64,000 bases of DNA, taken from positions 1-64,000 of the forward strand of contig DASZJL010000223.1 in NCBI GenBank assembly GCA_035948135.1, written 5' to 3'. The stretch comes from CADDZP01 sp035948135 (GTDB lineage Bacteria > Actinomycetota > Acidimicrobiia > Acidimicrobiales > AC-14). Made by a program: the position numbers and the translations under genes. Below the pieces are notes generated by a model, which worked only from the letters and a program-made list of their open reading frames with translations, had not been told where the DNA came from and did not search any database. Positions 31,801 to 40,697 of this stretch are shown here, in pieces. The stretch's first letter is position 1, and each line of letters starts with the position of its first letter.

Positions 31801-32991
31801 ATGAGCACGACGGTCGAGGACCTCTTCCTGCCCGAGCCCGAGCCGCGGGAGGTCCGCTACACCGTCATCTCCGTCGACGACCACCTGGTCGAGCCGGCCG
31901 ACATGTTCGAGGGCCGCCTGCCGTCAAACCTCCAGGACCGGGCGCCCAAGATCGTCAACAACGAGTGGGGCCACGAGGTCTGGGAGTTCGACGGTGAGGT
32001 CTACAGCCAGGTGGGGATGAACGCCGTCGCCGGCCGCCGCCCCGAAACCGTGAAGATCGAACCCTTCCGCTTCGACCAGATGCGCCGTGGCTGTTGGGAC
32101 ATCGACGCTCGCATCCGCGACATGGACATCAACGGCGTCTGGGCGTCGCTCAACTTCCCGTCAATGATCACCGGCTTCTGCGGCCGCGTGTTCAGCCAGT
32201 GCTCCGACCCTGAGCTCGGCCTCGCCGTCACCAGGGCGTGGAACGACTGGCTGTTCGACGAGTGGTACTCGCCTTACCCCGAGCGCATCATCCCCATGGG
32301 CATCACGTGGCTCTCGGATGCCGATATCGGTGCCGAGGAGATCCGCCGCAACGCCGAGCGCGGCTTCCGCTCGGTGACGCTGCCGGAGCGGCCGCACCGG
32401 CTGGACATGCCGTCGATCTTCGACCGCTACTGGGAGCCGATCATCCGGGCGTGCGCCGAGACCGAGACCGTCATCAGCCTGCACGTCGGCTCGTCGGGAA
32501 TGGTCGACTTCCCGAAGTACTCCCCCGGCGTGCAGCTGGGCGCCACCCTGTTCGGCCAGATGTCGTTGACGGCGTGCGCCGAGTGGCTGTGGTCGGGGTG
32601 GGCCGTCAAGTACCCCGAGCTGAAGGTCGCCATGTCCGAAGGCGGCATCGGCTGGGTGGCCATGCTGATCGACCGCCTCGACAACATCATCGACCGGTCG
32701 GGCTATGGGATGGGGTGGGACATCCGCCCCGCCGAGGTCCTCAGGCGCAACTTCTGGTTCTGCACCATCGACGACCCCTCCACGATCGAGACCCGCCACT
32801 CCATCGGTGTCGAGAACGTCATGGTCGAGGTCGACTACCCGCACGGCGACGGCACGTGGCCCGACACCCAGGACGTGATCGAGCACTACTGGGGTCACAT
32901 CCCGCCCAAGGAGCTGCGCATGATGTGCAGCGAGAACGCGGCAGCCCTGTACCGCCACCCGCTTCCTGAGAAGGTCCTGCCAGAAGGCTGA
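31801..32991 (+). CDS. Amidohydrolase-2 family metal-dependent hydrolase/decarboxylase
   Basis: A 396-residue TIM-barrel protein. The first strand YTVISVDDHLVEPADMFEGR carries the modified HxH-type motif (DxH), followed by ISLHVGSSG (metal His), AMSEGGIGWVAMLIDRLDN and the final Asp in VEVDYPHGDGTWPDTQD. Relatives include ACMSD-type decarboxylases and many uncharacterised actinobacterial enzymes in steroid and aromatic pathways. It is divergent from the FadD gene with a gap of 25 bases containing TAGCAA, a partial -10. The exact reaction is unknown. Confidence 0.87.
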   Translation: MSTTVEDLFLPEPEPREVRYTVISVDDHLVEPADMFEGRLPSNLQDRAPKIVNNEWGHEVWEFDGEVYSQVGMNAVAGRRPETVKIEPFRFDQMRRGCWDIDARIRDMDINGVWASLNFPSMITGFCGRVFSQCSDPELGLAVTRAWNDWLFDEWYSPYPERIIPMGITWLSDADIGAEEIRRNAERGFRSVTLPERPHRLDMPSIFDRYWEPIIRACAETETVISLHVGSSGMVDFPKYSPGVQLGATLFGQMSLTACAEWLWSGWAVKYPELKVAMSEGGIGWVAMLIDRLDNIIDRSGYGMGWDIRPAEVLRRNFWFCTIDDPSTIETRHSIGVENVMVEVDYPHGDGTWPDTQDVIEHYWGHIPPKELRMMCSENAAALYRHPLPEKVLPEG

Positions 32992-33034
32992 GGACCAGCG
33001 TAGGTCCGGTTTGTCTACCGCAAACCACTCTCGG

Positions 33035-33085
33035 TAGGGTCGCTGGCGCTTCCCCACTTCTTCATGTGGGTGGCGCGCGTCCCAG
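33035..33085 (+). promoter_or_regulatory. Promoter and leader of Rpf-like paralogue 2
   Basis: TAGGGT (33035-33040) with a TTGTCT 18 bases upstream looks like a sigma-70 promoter. The 45-base leader contains GCGC and CCCAC (33046-33057) that can pair with GTGGG and GCGC (33066-33076), forming a stem just before the ATG. The blocks TCG...GCGCT, TTCTT.ATGT and GGCGCGCG also occur in the leader of paralogue 1. Confidence 0.55.
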
Positions 33086-34051
33086 ATGCCGACACCTCGA
33101 AGCCTCGTCAGGGCAGGTCTCGCCCTCGCCGTGCTGGTGGGTACCACCAGCGCCACAGTCGGAACCGGTTCCGCCGATCCGATCGCTGACAAGCGCGCTG
33201 AGGCGGCCCGCATCGCCGCCCAACTGGACGCCGGCGCCGCCCAGGTCACCAGCCTCTCGAAGCAGGCCAACCGGGCCAAGGGCCAGCTGGGCGCGACAGA
33301 GGCGGCGCTCGCCCAGGCCACCGCCGAGGCCAACGCGGCCGACAACCGGCTCGGCCAGACCCGCACTCGGCTCGCCACCCAGGCCGTCGACGCCTACGTA
33401 CACGGCGGATCAGCCAGCCTCCTCGGCGAGCTGACCAAGAGCAACGGTTCGGACCTCTCGGTTCGCAAGCAGTACGCCGACCTCGCGGCTGGGAACGACC
33501 AGCAGGCCATCGACGACATGCGCGCCGCACGCGAGGACCTGGCAGCGCGCCGCGTGAGCCTCCGTCGCATCCAGGGGGTGCGCGCCGCGGCCGTCAGCCA
33601 GCTCGACAAGCGAACTGCCTCGCTCACCCAGGCCCAGAACAGCGAGAAGACACTGCTCGGCAAGGTGCAGGGCGAACTGGCAGCGCTGGTAGCCGCCGAC
33701 CAGGCCCGCCGCGACGCCGAGGCTGCGGCCCGGTCGCGAGCAGCGGCGTTGACCGCGGCCGCCACGCGGGCGCCGCAGGTGCCCCTCAGCTTCCACGGCT
33801 GGCCGCCGATGCCGCCGGGATGGCAGCCCCTCGGCGGCACGTTCGCGTGCATCCGCCAGATGGAGTCAGGCGACAACTACAGCGAAGCCGGTGGCGGGGC
33901 CTACCAGTTCCTCGACTCGACGTGGCACTCGCTCGGCCAGCCGGGCACGGCCAGCGACGCCCCGCCGTGGGTGCAGGACGCCATGGCCGTCGAGCTCCAG
34001 CAGCGCAGCGGTTGGAGTCAGTGGACCACAGCTCCCATGTGTGGCCGCTGA
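33086..34051 (+). CDS. Secreted Rpf-like (transglycosylase-fold) protein, paralogue 2
   Basis: A 321-residue secreted lytic protein with the same build as the gene at 12849-13727: signal peptide (to about residue 29), coiled coil (about 32-215, including QAVDAYVHGGSA), a linker richer in Pro (PQVPLSFHGWPPMPPGWQPL) and the Rpf-type domain FACIRQMESGDNYSEAGGGA then YQFLDSTWHSLG, ending QWTTAPMCGR. The catalytic Glu is in RQMESG. Peptidoglycan cleavage in growth or resuscitation is the family role. The longer Pro-linker is the main difference from paralogue 1, together with sequence drift in the coiled coil. Confidence 0.9.
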   Translation: MPTPRSLVRAGLALAVLVGTTSATVGTGSADPIADKRAEAARIAAQLDAGAAQVTSLSKQANRAKGQLGATEAALAQATAEANAADNRLGQTRTRLATQAVDAYVHGGSASLLGELTKSNGSDLSVRKQYADLAAGNDQQAIDDMRAAREDLAARRVSLRRIQGVRAAAVSQLDKRTASLTQAQNSEKTLLGKVQGELAALVAADQARRDAEAAARSRAAALTAAATRAPQVPLSFHGWPPMPPGWQPLGGTFACIRQMESGDNYSEAGGGAYQFLDSTWHSLGQPGTASDAPPWVQDAMAVELQQRSGWSQWTTAPMCGR

Positions 34052-34075
34052 CGGCGTAGGCGAAGCCGACGCCGT
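34051..34075 (+). terminator. Hairpin overlapping the Rpf-like 2 stop codon
   Basis: ACGGCGT (34051-34057) and ACGCCGT (34069-34075) with an inner GGC-GAA-GCC form a 10-bp stem with a GAA loop. It begins at the last base of the TGA. An almost identical hairpin follows paralogue 1. Confidence 0.7.
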
Positions 34076-34145
34076 TACGGCCAGGTCGCGGGCCGTTTCT
34101 CAGCTTTCTGCGCTGCTTCCAAGGTTCGGTGCCGATACTTGGAGG

Positions 34146-34721
34146 ATGGAGCAACGCACCGTCTCGAGTCGTCGTCGGATCGCATCGATCGCCCTGATTG
34201 CCGGAGTTCTGCTGGTTGGGGGTATCGGCGTCGCGGTGGCCCAGACGGGCGGCTCGTCGACCACCACGCCGTCACCCCCGACGTCGCTTCCCGGCCGCGG
34301 GCAGCGCGGTGCGGGCGGGCCCGGCGGCCGTTTCAAGGGCGGCCCGGGACCCGGGTTCGGGGGCGGCGCGCCGCGCGGTGCGATCCACGGTGAATTCGTG
34401 GCGCCCGATGGCTCGGGCGGCTATCGCACCGTCGCCATGCAGGTCGGCGACGTGACGGCGGTGAGCTCGGACTCGATCACCGTCAAGAGCGCTGACAACT
34501 TCTCGCGCACCTACTCGGTCGACCCGAACACGGTGGTCAACTCCGGGCGAGACGGCATCGCCAACGTGAAGAACGGCGACAAGGTCGCCGTCAACGCCGT
34601 CGTGAATGGCGGCAAGGCGGCCGCCCGCAGCGTCCAGGACATGACCACGCTCGGTCAGATCCGCCAGCACTGGAACCCGAACGCGCCGCAAGGCGGCCCG
34701 CCGACGACACGCACCTCGTAG
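34146..34721 (+). CDS. Exported DUF5666-domain protein
   Basis: A 191-residue protein. The signal anchor (SIALIAGVLLVGGIGVAVAQ) is followed by a Thr/Pro/Gly-rich linker (about 35-85) and a small beta-barrel domain with VAMQVGDVTAVSSDSITVKS, FSRTYSVDPNTVVNSGRDGI and VKNGDKVAVNAVVNGGKAAA, which is the DUF5666 pattern (OB-like fold, unknown function, secreted or cell-surface). ATG 34146 has GGAGG directly upstream. It follows the Rpf-like gene at 94 bases and may be an envelope factor. Confidence 0.83.
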   Translation: MEQRTVSSRRRIASIALIAGVLLVGGIGVAVAQTGGSSTTTPSPPTSLPGRGQRGAGGPGGRFKGGPGPGFGGGAPRGAIHGEFVAPDGSGGYRTVAMQVGDVTAVSSDSITVKSADNFSRTYSVDPNTVVNSGRDGIANVKNGDKVAVNAVVNGGKAAARSVQDMTTLGQIRQHWNPNAPQGGPPTTRTS

Positions 34722-34768
34722 CGGGAACAGGGCTACCCCTCATCGGGGTTGGGTAGAAAAGACGACTG

Positions 34769-35260
34769 ATGAGGTCACTTTTCGCCTTCCCCCATCCGGT
34801 GAATGAGGTCTCGGCTCGCCTCGTGGCGGGCGGGGTCGTGGTGATGTCCGTCCTCATCCTGGCGCTGGGGTGGCACTGGCTCCTGATCCCGCTCGCCTAC
34901 GGGTTCCTGGCCCGCGTTCTCACCGGACCGACGCTGAGTCCGCTCGGCCAACTGGTCACGCGCGGCATCACTCCTCAGCTCGGCGTCAACAAGCCGGTGC
35001 CAGGGCCCCCGAAGCGATTCGCGCAGGGCATCGGGGCGACGCTGACGGTCAGCGCCGCCGTCCTCCATTTCGCGTTCGGCGCGACGACGGCGGCCGACGT
35101 GCTCGTGGCCATGGTGTTGGTGGCCGCCACGCTGGAGTCGGTCTTCGCCTACTGCATCGGGTGCAAGCTCTTCGCCCTGCTGATGCGGGCCGGGCTCATT
35201 CCCGAGGACGTCTGCGAGGAGTGCAACGACATCTGGGGACGCCGGACCGCCAGCGCGTAG
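34769..35260 (+). CDS. DUF4395 family membrane protein
   Basis: A 163-residue protein with four predicted membrane helices. The N-terminal FPHPVNEVSARLVAGGVVVM and the C-terminal Cys-rich segment YCIGCKLFALLMRAGLIPED followed by VCEECNDIW are the hallmarks of DUF4395. The paired CxxC motifs at the membrane face suggest thiol or metal chemistry. In many actinobacteria the family is next to thioredoxin or sulfurtransferase genes, but here no such partner is adjacent. A TAGAAA lies 9 bases before the ATG, so transcription may be separate from the upstream gene. Confidence 0.87.
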   Translation: MRSLFAFPHPVNEVSARLVAGGVVVMSVLILALGWHWLLIPLAYGFLARVLTGPTLSPLGQLVTRGITPQLGVNKPVPGPPKRFAQGIGATLTVSAAVLHFAFGATTAADVLVAMVLVAATLESVFAYCIGCKLFALLMRAGLIPEDVCEECNDIWGRRTASA

Positions 35261-35327
35261 AGGACTGTGCGGGGCCTCTCGGCTTCCTCTCAGGATCCTC
35301 AAAGGTCGAGCCCCGAGGATGGCTTGC

Positions 35328-36542
35328 ATGACGTACGTGACGACCGACGACAACGAACCCACACGCGTCCTCGATCCCCAGCCGGGAGATCCCGGTGAAG
35401 GCGACGGCGGGTCCCCCCCGAACCCGGCGTCGTACCCGCCCGCGCCGGCCCGGCAGCGCAATTGGTTGGCGGCGGTAGTCGCCGCCGCTGTGCTGGCCGG
35501 CGCCGGTGCCGGCGCGGGAGTCTCCGCCCTCATGCACGACAGCTCGACATCAACGGCCACGGTCCCCTCGGCGAGCTCCCGGAACTCGAGCGTGATCGCC
35601 CAGCCGTCGGACGTGCAGGGCATTCTGGCCAAGGTCGGTCCGGCCGTTGCCTACGTGCGAACCCAGAACTTCAGCCCCGGGACGTTCTTCCCCTCGGGCG
35701 GCGCCGGCACGGGCATCGTGCTGACGCCTGACGGCCAGTTGCTGACCAACGCTCATGTCGTGTCCGGGGCGACGTCGATCAAGGTCACCATCGGCAGCGA
35801 CACCCAGTCCCACGACGCCACCGTGATGGGCGTCGACACCACCCACGACCTGGCGCTCGTGAAGATCAACGGCGTGAGCAACCTGCCGGTCGCCCAGCTC
35901 GGCAACTCGTCTGACCTCAAGGTCGGTGACAGTGTCATCGCCATCGGCAACGCGCTGAACCTGCAGGGCGGCATGACGGTCACGGAGGGCATCGTTTCCG
36001 CCCTCAACCGCTCGATCGACGCCGGGGGCGGGGCCACGAGCCAGAGCGAAAGTCTGAGCGGTCTCATCCAGACCGACGCCGCCATCAACCCCGGCAACTC
36101 AGGCGGTCCGCTCGTCAACTCCGCCGGACAGGTGGTCGGGATCAACACCGCGACCAGTGGTGACGCCCAGAACATCGGCTTCGCCATCGCCATCGACAAC
36201 GCCAAGCCCGTCATCGACAACCTCCGCAAGGGCGGCGGCTCGACCTCCCCCGGTGCGTCGGCCCAGCAGGGCAACGGCGCGTTCCTCGGCGTGAGCGTCA
36301 CCGACGGCCAGACCGGCGCACTCGTTCAGGACGTCGACCCCAACGCCCCCGCCGGCCGCGCCGGCATTCAGCAGGGCGACGAGATCGTGTCCCTCGGCGG
36401 TCAGTCCGTGCAGTCCGCCAACGACCTGACGTCCGCCATGCAGTCGCACAAGCCGGGCGACAAGGTCACCATCACGTTCCTTCGCGGCCAGGGTCGGCAG
36501 TCGGTCGACGTCCAGCTGGCATCCCGCCAGGCCAGCAACTAG
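35328..36542 (+). CDS. HtrA/DegP-type serine protease with one PDZ domain
   Basis: A 404-residue membrane-anchored S1C protease for envelope protein quality control. A disordered cytoplasmic N-terminus leads to one TM helix (WLAAVVAAAVLAGAGAGAGV). The trypsin-like domain has His in LLTNAHVVSG, Asp in DTTHDLALVKI and Ser in NPGNSGGPLVNS, so the triad is complete. The single PDZ domain (about 305-400: FLGVSVTDGQTGALVQDVDP, GIQQGDEIVSLGG) resembles mycobacterial PepD/HtrA. I chose ATG 35328, which has a GAGG at workable spacing; ATG 35319 abuts that GAGG. The stop shares CTAG with the convergent ligase stop. Confidence 0.93.
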   Translation: MTYVTTDDNEPTRVLDPQPGDPGEGDGGSPPNPASYPPAPARQRNWLAAVVAAAVLAGAGAGAGVSALMHDSSTSTATVPSASSRNSSVIAQPSDVQGILAKVGPAVAYVRTQNFSPGTFFPSGGAGTGIVLTPDGQLLTNAHVVSGATSIKVTIGSDTQSHDATVMGVDTTHDLALVKINGVSNLPVAQLGNSSDLKVGDSVIAIGNALNLQGGMTVTEGIVSALNRSIDAGGGATSQSESLSGLIQTDAAINPGNSGGPLVNSAGQVVGINTATSGDAQNIGFAIAIDNAKPVIDNLRKGGGSTSPGASAQQGNGAFLGVSVTDGQTGALVQDVDPNAPAGRAGIQQGDEIVSLGGQSVQSANDLTSAMQSHKPGDKVTITFLRGQGRQSVDVQLASRQASN

Positions 36543-38089
36543 GACGCTTCGCCGACTGTTGTCCCCGCGGTCACCGACCGGCGGGCCCACTCGTAGTCGG
36601 GCTTGCCGGTTGGTGACCGTTGAATGCGTTCCACGGTGATGACGTCGCGGGGCAGCTTGTAGGCGGCCAGCTGCGGCCGGCAGTAGGCGTCGAGCTCGTC
36701 GAGGGCGAGCTCACTGCCCTCGTTCAGTTCGACCAGGGCGACCACCTGTTGGCCCCACTTCGGGTCGGGGCGGCCGACGACGAGAGCATCGACGACGCGT
36801 GGGTGAGTCTTGACGACCGCCTCGACTTCCTCGGGGTACACCTTCTCACCGCCGGTGTTGATGCACTGCGAGCCCCGGCCGACGAGGCGGATGCTGCCGT
36901 CGGCGTCGACGGTGGCCATGTCGCCGGGCAGCGACCAGCGCACGCCGTCGACCTCCATGAACGTACGGGCGGTCTTCTCGGGGTCGTTGTGATAGCCGAT
37001 GGGGACACGGCCGCGGACGGCAAGCCGACCGACCTGGCCTGACCCGGGCGCGACGGGCTTGAAGTCGTCGTCGAGCACTGCGGTCTCGGGGCGGGCGTTG
37101 AACTTGAGCGACTGCGGGGGGGCGCCGCTGCGGGTGGTGACGGTCGCCGCCTCCACCGGCGCCTCGGATGCGCCCACCGCCTCGGAGATGGCAACGACGG
37201 TCGGGATTCGCTCCAGCAGTTCGGACTTGGCGCCGCCCGAGAGCATGGAGGCCCCGGAACCGAGCAGTTGCAAGGACGAGGTGTCGTACTTCGCCGGGTT
37301 GGCGCGCAGCTCGTCGAGGAGCGGGACAGCCGACACGTCACCGGTCATGTTGAGGCTCGTGAGACGCTCGCGCTGCACGAGGTCCAGGACCGTGGCCATG
37401 TCGACGTGGCGCTCGTGGTAGAGGACGACCTTGCCGCCACCGAGAAGTGTGGCCAGCGCCGACCACTGCCCGCCCGCGTGCATCAACGGACTGAGGCTGA
37501 GCTGGATGAACTGGTCCGGTCCGGGGTCGTCGGGGGCCAGGAAGGCGCGGAGCCGCAGCGCCGTGTTGGTCCGGGGGGTCTTCGTGATCTCTGCGGGTTT
37601 CTCGATCGGTGGCCCGGCGGGATTCCCGCCGCCCAGCACCGCGAAGAAGATGTCCTCGTGGCGCCAGACGACGCCCTTGGGCATGCCGGTCGTGCCGCCG
37701 GTGTAGAGGATGTAGTGGTCGTCGCCGGATCTTGGCGGGAAGTCGCGCATGGCGCTGCCCTTGGCGAGGAGGGCCTCGAACTGGTCACCCCGTGCGACGG
37801 ACGGCTCGATGACCGGCGTCATCTCTGGCTCGTGGAAGAGGGCCTTGGCGCCGGCGTCGTCGAGCACCTGGCGCAGCTCGTCGGCGACGTATCGCCAGTT
37901 GACGTTGATGGGAACGGCCCGAGCCTTGAAGCAGGCGAGCATCGCCTCGACGTGCTCGCACGAGTCGTAGAGCTGCAGCCCGACGTGGTCGCCGGGCTCG
38001 ATCCCCAGCTCGGTCTGGAGTGCATGGGCGAGGCGGGTGGCGCGCTCGTCGAGCTCGGCGTAGGTCAGTCGTCGGTCGCCGCAGACCAC
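36539..38089 (-). CDS. FadD19-like acyl-CoA ligase (start uncertain)
   Basis: A ligase of at least 516 residues. The ATP motif YTGGTTGMPKGVVWRHEDIF is highly characteristic of FadD19-type sterol side-chain CoA ligases; A5 is ISEAVGASE, the A8 hinge is RLVGRGSQCINTGGE and the A10 Lys lies in QRSPTGKPDYEWA. The annotated GTG at 38089 cuts off the usual first helix. Upstream in frame the translation PAFNIADLFECVADTVPER looks like a true N-terminus, but no ATG, GTG or TTG precedes it; the first plausible codon is ATA at 38155. Divergent from a Rieske oxygenase and part of the catabolic block up to 42.7 kb. Confidence 0.88.
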   Translation of the reverse strand: MVCGDRRLTYAELDERATRLAHALQTELGIEPGDHVGLQLYDSCEHVEAMLACFKARAVPINVNWRYVADELRQVLDDAGAKALFHEPEMTPVIEPSVARGDQFEALLAKGSAMRDFPPRSGDDHYILYTGGTTGMPKGVVWRHEDIFFAVLGGGNPAGPPIEKPAEITKTPRTNTALRLRAFLAPDDPGPDQFIQLSLSPLMHAGGQWSALATLLGGGKVVLYHERHVDMATVLDLVQRERLTSLNMTGDVSAVPLLDELRANPAKYDTSSLQLLGSGASMLSGGAKSELLERIPTVVAISEAVGASEAPVEAATVTTRSGAPPQSLKFNARPETAVLDDDFKPVAPGSGQVGRLAVRGRVPIGYHNDPEKTARTFMEVDGVRWSLPGDMATVDADGSIRLVGRGSQCINTGGEKVYPEEVEAVVKTHPRVVDALVVGRPDPKWGQQVVALVELNEGSELALDELDAYCRPQLAAYKLPRDVITVERIQRSPTGKPDYEWARRSVTAGTTVGEAS

Positions 38090-38169
38090 AGCCTCCCGCT
38101 CGGGGACGGTGTCGGCGACGCACTCGAACAGGTCGGCAATGTTGAACGCAGGTATTTTGCGAGTCTGCC

Positions 38170-39435
38170 ATGGCCGACCTGATCCCCAAGGAGCGTTACA
38201 TCTCCCGGGAGTTCGTCGACCTCGAGATGGAGCGGCTCTGGCCCCGGGTGTGGCAGATCGCGTGCCGCGAGGAAGAAGTGCCGAACCCCGGCGACTACGT
38301 CGAGTACGTCATCGGCGACCAGTCGATCCTGGTGGTGCGCGGGGCCGACAGCTCGATCGGCGCGTTCTACAACGCCTGCCTGCACCGGGGAACGAAGCTG
38401 GCTTCCGGCGCGGGCTCCTTCGCCGACGACCGGATCAAATGCAGCTACCACGGCTGGTGCTACGACCTCTCGGGGTGCGTCACCACCGTCCCCGACCGCG
38501 AGGAGTTCCCCGACCTGCCGTTGGACCTGCGGCTGGGGCAGCTGCGGGCCGACACTTGGGGCGGGTTCGTGTTCGTCAACATGGACCCCGACGCGGGGCC
38601 TCTGCTCGACTTCCTCGACCCGATTCCGAGGTTGCTGAGCCCCTACCGGCTGGAGGAGATGCGGTTCCGGGCGTACCAGACGCTGGTGCTTCCCGCGAAC
38701 TGGAAGGCGGTGCTCGACGCCTTCAACGAGGGCTACCACGTCCAGGGCGCCCACCCGCAGATCCTGCCGTGGACCGACGACACGTCGATCGCCTACGAGC
38801 AGTACGAGCGCCACGCCCGCTACGGACGGCTGGAGAACGCCCGGCGCGAGCTGCGCCCGTCACCGCGCCTCGACGTCACGGAGTTCGACGAGGGCGAGAT
38901 CCTCGCCGGTTTGGTCGCCGGCCTCGGCGGCGCCTTCTTGAAGGACGAGAAGGCGGTGGTCGACGAGCTGCGCGCCGCCGATCTGCCGCCGGGCACCATG
39001 CTCGGCGCCTTCCAGGAACGGCGCATGCGGCTCCTGGCCGAGCGCGGCTTCGACGTCTCCGGCTTCACCCCCGACCGGATGACGAGCGCGGAGGACGTGT
39101 ACTGGTTCCCGAACATGGTCGGCCCGATCTACCCGGGCAGCGCGCTGCTCTTCCGCATGCGCCCCAACGGCCTCGACCCCGACTCCTGTCTCAAGGACAT
39201 CTGGGTCCTCGAGTGGCGGCCGCCCGGCGACGATCGCCCGATGCCCGACCGCCGCTTCTACGAGGACTGGACGGCCAAGAAGTGGGACCCGGTCTCCACC
39301 CAGGACTACGAGAACCTGGTCAAGGTCCAGGCCGGCATGCACTCACGCGGCTTCCAGGGCCTCCGCCTCAACGAGCGCCAAGAAGGCAACATCGCCCACA
39401 TGCACCGCGTCCTCGACCGCTACCTCGGCCTCTAA
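38170..39435 (+). CDS. Rieske-type ring-hydroxylating oxygenase, alpha subunit
   Basis: A 421-residue oxygenase. The Rieske [2Fe-2S] cluster ligands are in FYNACLHRGTKLA and IKCSYHGWCYDLSG, and the mononuclear iron site begins with AFNEGYHVQGAHPQ. The length and the absence of a fused reductase fit type IA/III oxygenase alpha subunits that work with separate ferredoxin and reductase. The setting among steroid-like ligase, thiolase and SDR genes suggests a polycyclic or terpenoid substrate, though KshA identity is not supported by a specific motif I can see. A TATTTT lies 11 bases before the ATG. The palindromic element follows the stop. Confidence 0.92.
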   Translation: MADLIPKERYISREFVDLEMERLWPRVWQIACREEEVPNPGDYVEYVIGDQSILVVRGADSSIGAFYNACLHRGTKLASGAGSFADDRIKCSYHGWCYDLSGCVTTVPDREEFPDLPLDLRLGQLRADTWGGFVFVNMDPDAGPLLDFLDPIPRLLSPYRLEEMRFRAYQTLVLPANWKAVLDAFNEGYHVQGAHPQILPWTDDTSIAYEQYERHARYGRLENARRELRPSPRLDVTEFDEGEILAGLVAGLGGAFLKDEKAVVDELRAADLPPGTMLGAFQERRMRLLAERGFDVSGFTPDRMTSAEDVYWFPNMVGPIYPGSALLFRMRPNGLDPDSCLKDIWVLEWRPPGDDRPMPDRRFYEDWTAKKWDPVSTQDYENLVKVQAGMHSRGFQGLRLNERQEGNIAHMHRVLDRYLGL

Positions 39436-39437
39436 TC

Positions 39438-39493
39438 CTCATTCTGAGGGTGGAAACCGACACCGCAGGGGGTGTTTCCACCCTCAGAATGCG
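39438..39493. repeat. Dispersed palindromic element, copy 2
   Basis: Arms ATTCTGAGGGTGGAAAC (39441-39457) and its reverse complement (39474-39490) match perfectly over 17 bp, with further flanking pairs. The outer 13 bases of the arms are the same as in the copy at 7931-7986, while the centre differs. It lies between convergent stop codons, where it would end transcription from both sides. Confidence 0.85.
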
Positions 39494-39500
39494 GAACGGT

Positions 39501-40697
39501 TCAGACGGCCTGCTTCTCCAGGATGTGGACTGAGCAGGCCGAGCCCAGGCCGATGACGTGGGTGAGGCCGACCTTGGCGTCGGGGATCTGGCGGTCACCG
39601 GCCTCGCCGCGGAGGTGGGTGGCGACCTCGTAGATGTTGGCGGCGCCGGTAGCGCCGATGGGGTGGCCCTTGGAGATGAGGCCGCCGCTGACGTTGACCG
39701 GGGTCTTGCCGTCGCGCATCGGCCCGCCCGAGTCGATGAAAGCGCCGGCCCCGCCGGGCTCGCACAGCCGGAGGTTGTCGTAGTGGACGAGCTCAGCGGT
39801 GGCGAAGCAGTCGTGGAGCTCGACCAGGTCGAGGTCTTGGGGGTCGACGCCGGACTGCTCGTAGGCCTGGTCGGCGGCGAGGCGCGTCAGCGTGTTGACG
39901 TCGGGCTGCACCTGCCCGTCCTCCACCCACGGGTCACTCGTCATCACCGACGCCGAGATCTTCACGGCCCGCTTGCGGACGTCGGGGTCGAGCGTCTTCA
40001 ACTTCTTCTCCGACACCAGGACGATCGCGGCCGCGCCATCGCCCGTGGGGCAGCACATCAGCAGGGTGTTGGGATACGCCTGCATTGGTGACGCCTTGAT
40101 CTCCTCGGTGCTGAACACCTTCTGATACTGCGCCAGCGGGTTGATGCTCGAGTGCAGGTGGTTCTTCTCGGCGATCTTGACGAACTGGTCGAAGCCCACG
40201 CCGTCGTGCTCGGCCGCGTAGGCCATCCCGGCCTCGGCGAACACGCCGGCCATGAAGTCGGTGCCGAGCACGCCTTCGATCGGCATCACCTCGCCGAACC
40301 GGCCGTCGGGCTCGAACTTGGGGCGACGAGGTCGCCCCATCTGCGGGATGAAGCCGGGCTTGCCCATCTGCTCGGCGCCAATGGCGAGTCCCATGTCGGC
40401 CTCGCCCGCCTTGATGGACATGACCACGGTGCGCACCGCCGACGCACCCGTCGCGCATGCGTTGGTCACGTTGTAGACGGGGATCCCGGTCTGGCCGATC
40501 TGCTTCTGGATGCGCTGGCCGAGGGTGAACGGCTCGAATTGGCACCCGACCGCCATCACGTTCATGTCGTGGATGGTCGTCTGGGAGTCGGCCATCGCGT
40601 CGAGCGCCACATCCGAGGCGAGGTCGACGACGTCCCTGTCGGGATATCGGCCGAACTTCGTCATTGCGGTGCCAATGAGCCACACGTTGTCAGCCAT
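39501..40697 (-). CDS. SCP2-type thiolase (lipid-transfer protein/acetyl-CoA acetyltransferase)
   Basis: A 398-residue thiolase of the SCPx/Ltp type. The nucleophile is Cys81 in NACATGASAVRT; further active-site residues lie in LVELHDCFATAELVH and SGGLISKGHPIGATG, with a late Cys in GSACSVHIL. Members of this class perform the retro-aldol or thiolytic step in sterol side-chain degradation together with a DUF35 protein. Here the DUF35 gene overlaps the start (ATGA), so the two proteins are made together. The SDR genes are divergent from that pair. Assignment as Ltp2-, Ltp3- or Ltp4-like is not resolved. Confidence 0.92.
   Translation of the reverse strand: MADNVWLIGTAMTKFGRYPDRDVVDLASDVALDAMADSQTTIHDMNVMAVGCQFEPFTLGQRIQKQIGQTGIPVYNVTNACATGASAVRTVVMSIKAGEADMGLAIGAEQMGKPGFIPQMGRPRRPKFEPDGRFGEVMPIEGVLGTDFMAGVFAEAGMAYAAEHDGVGFDQFVKIAEKNHLHSSINPLAQYQKVFSTEEIKASPMQAYPNTLLMCCPTGDGAAAIVLVSEKKLKTLDPDVRKRAVKISASVMTSDPWVEDGQVQPDVNTLTRLAADQAYEQSGVDPQDLDLVELHDCFATAELVHYDNLRLCEPGGAGAFIDSGGPMRDGKTPVNVSGGLISKGHPIGATGAANIYEVATHLRGEAGDRQIPDAKVGLTHVIGLGSACSVHILEKQAV

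Noticed and set aside
32992..33085. c-di-AMP (ydaO-type) riboswitch upstream of the Rpf-like gene
   Set aside because: The leader after the predicted -10 is only 45 nt and lacks the long two-domain ydaO structure that I would recognise.
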